Shown piece after piece: positions 7,295 through 9,647 of a stretch of 9,647 nt of DNA (the stretch's first letter is position 1; each line of letters opens with the position of its first letter). The DNA lies in NCBI GenBank assembly GCA_019115725.1, contig DXCY01000147.1:1-9647 (forward strand), in the 5' to 3' direction. Below the pieces are notes generated by a model. The model did not search any database and was not told where the DNA came from. It was given only the letters and a program-made list of their open reading frames with translations. The translations under genes were made by a program, and so were the position numbers. The DNA is from Candidatus Luteimonas excrementigallinarum (GTDB lineage Bacteria > Pseudomonadota > Gammaproteobacteria > Xanthomonadales > Xanthomonadaceae).

Positions 7295-7317
7295 CCCCAC
7301 ACCGGGTGGTCCACAAC

Positions 7318-8487
7318 ATGCACTCTTTACGTTCGCTCGTTCCCGCGGCGCTGGCCGTGGCGCTGGCTGCTGCTTCCACTCCGGCCGGCGCGCAGGACAC
7401 GCAGGCCGACCTCTACATCGACGTCGCCACCCACGCCATGCCCGGGATGGGCGGGCTTGGCGCGCTCGGCCGCTTCGCCGGGGCGATGTCCGGCGGCAAC
7501 GCCAGCTACGGCATGGCGCGCCACCCGGGCATGCCCGGCCGCTACATGGACGTGGCCCTGGAGAGCCGCATCCAGCCCGGCGCGCCGGCGACCCAGGCGG
7601 TGCCCAGGGGCCTGCGCCTCGGCAATGAGATCGACCTGCTGCCGCCGGAGCGCGGGCAGTCGCGCAGCGACGGCGGCAACGACGGTTCCGCCAGCGTCGC
7701 CCTCGCCGATGGCGGCCCGTACACGGTGCGCTACTACTGGGGCTGCGGCGACCAGGTGCGCTCCGGCCAGCCGGCAACGTTCACCATGAGCGTCCGCGAC
7801 GGCAAGCCGGTCCACAGCGGCCGCGCCATGACGCCCCGCAGCGTGCCGCAGCACGGCGTTGACGCCAGCCCTTCCCACGCGCTGTGGCCCAACCCGTCCA
7901 CCCGCCGGTCGGTTTCCGGGAAGGCGTCGCTGGCCGGGACCCACCAGGTCAGCGGCAGCGGCGTTCCGGACGCGATGCAGTTCGATCTGGGCGCCGAGCA
8001 TGACTTCATGCCGGAGCTCGAGCTCGAGCGCGGGAGCAACGACCGCGGCACCCTGCTGAGCTGGAACGGCGTCGACGGCGCCCGCGCCTACTTCATCCAC
8101 GCCACCGCGATGGACGGCGACACAGTGGTGATGTGGAGCAGCGCCGCGGACGCCTACGCCGGCCCGGAGCTGGTCGACTTCCTGCCCGAATCGCTGGTCG
8201 ACCAGTGGACCCGCCAGGGCACCCTGCTCGGCGCCGACGCGCGCAGCTGCCAGATCCCGGAGCAGGTGTTCGCAGGCGGCGCGCCGATGGTGCAGATGAT
8301 CGCCTACGGCAACGTCCGCACCATCACCGGCCCTGCCAACCAGCCCGGCTGGAGCGTGCGCGTGCGCAGCAAGTCGACCGCGATGCTGATGCCGTCCAAC
8401 ATGGGCGTGCCGTCCGCGCGCGAGGCCGGTGAAGAGGCCGCCGGCGAAGGCGCCAAGAGCCTGCTACGGGGGCTGTTCCGCCGCTGA
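7318..8487 (+). CDS. Secreted protein of a conserved uncharacterised proteobacterial family
   Basis: A 389-residue exported protein. A signal peptide is clear, with a likely cut after A25 (TPAGA then QDTQ). The mature N-terminal part (39-77) is rich in Met and Gly (MPGMGG, GMPG). Then come a stretch with RYYWGCG at 138-144, ALWPN, a GTHQVSGSGVPD segment, an LSWNGVDGARAYFI segment resembling a beta-sandwich strand pair, and a basic C-terminal tail. Only two cysteines exist in the mature protein (C143, C311), so one disulfide is possible. I recall similar hypothetical proteins in proteobacteria sharing the WGCG, VWPN, GVPD and ARAYFI elements, but know no function for them. The start at 7318 is preferred over the in-frame ATG at 7252 because the signal peptide begins there and 7252 lies inside the leader hairpin. 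The ribosome site is weak (GGGTGG). It lies downstream of promoter P3 and is a likely sigma target. Confidence 0.85.
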   Translation: MHSLRSLVPAALAVALAAASTPAGAQDTQADLYIDVATHAMPGMGGLGALGRFAGAMSGGNASYGMARHPGMPGRYMDVALESRIQPGAPATQAVPRGLRLGNEIDLLPPERGQSRSDGGNDGSASVALADGGPYTVRYYWGCGDQVRSGQPATFTMSVRDGKPVHSGRAMTPRSVPQHGVDASPSHALWPNPSTRRSVSGKASLAGTHQVSGSGVPDAMQFDLGAEHDFMPELELERGSNDRGTLLSWNGVDGARAYFIHATAMDGDTVVMWSSAADAYAGPELVDFLPESLVDQWTRQGTLLGADARSCQIPEQVFAGGAPMVQMIAYGNVRTITGPANQPGWSVRVRSKSTAMLMPSNMGVPSAREAGEEAAGEGAKSLLRGLFRR

Positions 8488-8493
8488 TCGACC

Positions 8494-8550
8494 GACCGGC
8501 GCCCGCGATCGCCCCTCTCCCCGGACCGGAACGGGCGCCGGTCAACTTTT
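8494..8550 (+). terminator. Long inverted repeat with short T-run, probable terminator
   Basis: GACCGGCGCCCG at 8494-8505 is the exact reverse complement of 8532-8543, a 12-bp GC-rich stem around a 26-base loop. It is followed by AAC and then TTTT at 8547-8550. It begins 6 bases after the stop of the secreted-protein gene, where an intrinsic terminator is expected. The long loop and short T-run make it imperfect, and it ends only 14 bases before the next ATG, so it could also act as an attenuator. Confidence 0.6.
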
Positions 8551-8564
8551 ACGAGCTCCACGCC

Positions 8565-9314
8565 ATGACCAAGAACATCACCGCCCCGGCCCTGCTGGCC
8601 GCCCTGATTCTGGCCACGCTTTCCGCCTGCGACACAGCCCCTGGCGATACCTCACGCCCCGAGAGCGGATACGCCACCGGAACCGTCGTTGACACCCGCG
8701 GCGATCCCATTGCCGGGGCGAAGATCCTGCTCGACAACACCGTGTTCTACGCCTCCTACATCGACGGCTCCACGGCCGAAGACGGCACTTACCGGCTCAA
8801 GGTCCAGCCCGGCGCATGGCGCGCCCACGCCTCCATCAAGAAGGACTACAACGGCCGGACGTACTCGCTCGAACTGCATCCGGACAGCATCGATTCCTTT
8901 GACGATACTGGCGCCGTGCGCAACTTCGCCTGGAAGCTGGAGGGGCGCAAGCTGGACAACGACTGGGGCTATTACGGCGGGCTGGTCAAGGTCTTCAACG
9001 AGACCGGCTTCTACGAAATGGAGGACGTCGAAATCACCCTGGCGCCCGACGGCCCGCTGATCGACGGCTCCGAAGGCAGCACCCTCGTGCTGCGGCTCGG
9101 AGACAACTACTGGCGGCAGCTCGCCTACCTGGAGGACATCCCGATCGGCCGCTACGCGGTCACCGCGGCGCTCCTGGACGGCGACACCAGGCAGCCGCTG
9201 AAGCTCCGGGACTGGGATGCCGAAGTGGATCCTGCCGAAAGAATGCAGCTCGACTTCAGCCCCGACGCCTCCGGCAGCCCCGGGGCCACGGCGTCCATCG
9301 CCATCGGGTATTGA
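8565..9314 (+). CDS. Putative lipoprotein with carboxypeptidase-regulatory-like domain
   Basis: A 249-residue exported lipoprotein. The N-terminus has K3, a hydrophobic core and lipobox LSAC with the lipidated cysteine at 22. Asp follows at +2, which in E. coli retains a lipoprotein in the inner membrane; whether that holds here is uncertain. Residues 36-80 fit the start of a carboxypeptidase-regulatory-like beta-sandwich (ATGTVVDTRGDPIAGAKILL, then DGSTAEDGTYRLKVQPG). Such domains usually serve as structural or binding modules and have no catalysis of their own. The remaining part is rich in acidic and aromatic residues and seems beta-rich; I recognise no further domain. The ribosome site is poor. 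No TGTCAG/CGTTGAT element precedes it, and a probable terminator lies just upstream, so its expression may depend on read-through or on a promoter I cannot see. Confidence 0.85.
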   Translation: MTKNITAPALLAALILATLSACDTAPGDTSRPESGYATGTVVDTRGDPIAGAKILLDNTVFYASYIDGSTAEDGTYRLKVQPGAWRAHASIKKDYNGRTYSLELHPDSIDSFDDTGAVRNFAWKLEGRKLDNDWGYYGGLVKVFNETGFYEMEDVEITLAPDGPLIDGSEGSTLVLRLGDNYWRQLAYLEDIPIGRYAVTAALLDGDTRQPLKLRDWDAEVDPAERMQLDFSPDASGSPGATASIAIGY

Positions 9315-9342
9315 CCTGTTCCATCCACACCTGGAGCCATCC

Positions 9343-9647
9343 ATGACCATCCGGCATATCTGCCTCGGCGCGGCCTTCATCGCCCTCGTGGCGTCGGCGT
9401 GTTCGCCGCCTCCGCACGCGGCGGTGGTGAAATGCTCCGGCACCAACGTCTCCGACTACCACGTTGAAAAGGACTGCACGGTGACCGTCCAGCGGTTCGA
9501 CCAACCGACCACGGCGACCATCCGAACCGATACCCGCAAGCGCCAGGTCGTGGCAGCCGGGCACTTCACCGTGGAGCAGGGCACGGTGCGGATTGAGCTG
9601 CGCAGCAGCGCGGGCACGGTCGCCGAAGCGGTGGCCAGCCCCGGCAA
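9343..9647 (+). CDS. Small exported protein, probable lipoprotein (3' end outside the window)
   Basis: An open frame runs from ATG 9343 to the window end without a stop (101 codons plus two bases). GGAG at 9333-9336 sits 6 bases before the ATG, and the gap from the previous stop is only 28 bases, so it is probably in one operon with the gene at 8565. The first 20 residues form an export signal. The cysteine at 20 follows Ala-Ser-Ala, a weak lipobox because Leu is usual at -3, so ordinary signal cleavage is an alternative. The mature part has C31 and C45, a possible disulfide, and alternating Thr/Val segments suggesting beta strands. I do not recognise the family. Confidence 0.7.
   Translation, partial: MTIRHICLGAAFIALVASACSPPPHAAVVKCSGTNVSDYHVEKDCTVTVQRFDQPTTATIRTDTRKRQVVAAGHFTVEQGTVRIELRSSAGTVAEAVASPG

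Noticed and set aside
8014..8029. Tandem GAGCTC repeat
   Set aside because: It is two and a half hexamers encoding Glu-Leu-Glu-Leu-Glu inside the secreted protein; too short to be a meaningful repeat.
8687..8693. CGTTGAC inside the lipoprotein gene, similar to the -10 box
   Set aside because: It lies within a coding region, differs at the last base and has no TGTCAG at the proper distance.
1..9647. CRISPR arrays, tRNA or rRNA genes, insertion sequences, attachment sites
   Set aside because: I looked for regular direct repeats, cloverleaf-like sequences, transposase motifs and terminal repeats, and saw none.

Overview
The window is a very GC-rich, densely coded stretch in which every supported gene lies on the + strand. 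Codon use, the close match of the first gene to MdtC, and the pairing of a sigma factor with a serine/threonine kinase point to a gammaproteobacterium of the Xanthomonadaceae/Lysobacteraceae type (Lysobacter, Luteimonas or Stenotrophomonas-like). This placement is from protein resemblance only.

Layout. (1) Bases 11-3118 encode a full-length RND drug-efflux permease of the MdtC type, the last gene of an mdtABC-like operon. Its start overlaps a TGA that probably ends mdtB. (2) After a 105-bp gap with a candidate housekeeping promoter, 3224-3790 encodes an ECF-type sigma factor of the kinase-linked group (TIGR02999/ECF43-like). (3) Bases 3857-6478 encode a membrane-spanning Ser/Thr kinase: cytosolic kinase domain, one membrane helix, and a large TPR-like C-terminal region expected in the periplasm. 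(4) Bases 6607-7197 encode a lipoprotein of unknown function. (5) Bases 7318-8487 encode a secreted protein of a conserved uncharacterised family. (6) Bases 8565-9314 encode a lipoprotein with a carboxypeptidase-regulatory-like beta domain. (7) From 9343 a small exported protein runs off the window end.

The most interesting signal is regulatory. Three intergenic regions, before the kinase, the first lipoprotein and the secreted protein, carry the same bipartite element, TGTCAG, exactly 17 bases, then CGTTGAT (CGTGGAT in the second copy). No such element precedes the sigma gene. The simplest reading is that these are promoters read by the sigma factor encoded here.

The sigma factor has no acidic DAED-type motif in region 2.2 and has a threonine (T50) there instead. 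This is the feature of sigma factors activated by phosphorylation from a partner transmembrane kinase, known from EcfK/PknS of Xanthomonas citri and EcfP/PknT of Vibrio parahaemolyticus. The proposed circuit is: an envelope signal is sensed by the periplasmic part of the kinase, the kinase phosphorylates the sigma factor, and the sigma factor transcribes the kinase gene and a set of exported proteins of unknown function. No type VI secretion gene is visible, so this would be a kinase-sigma module with an envelope-protein output. That circuit is inference; the genes and the repeated promoter element are seen directly.
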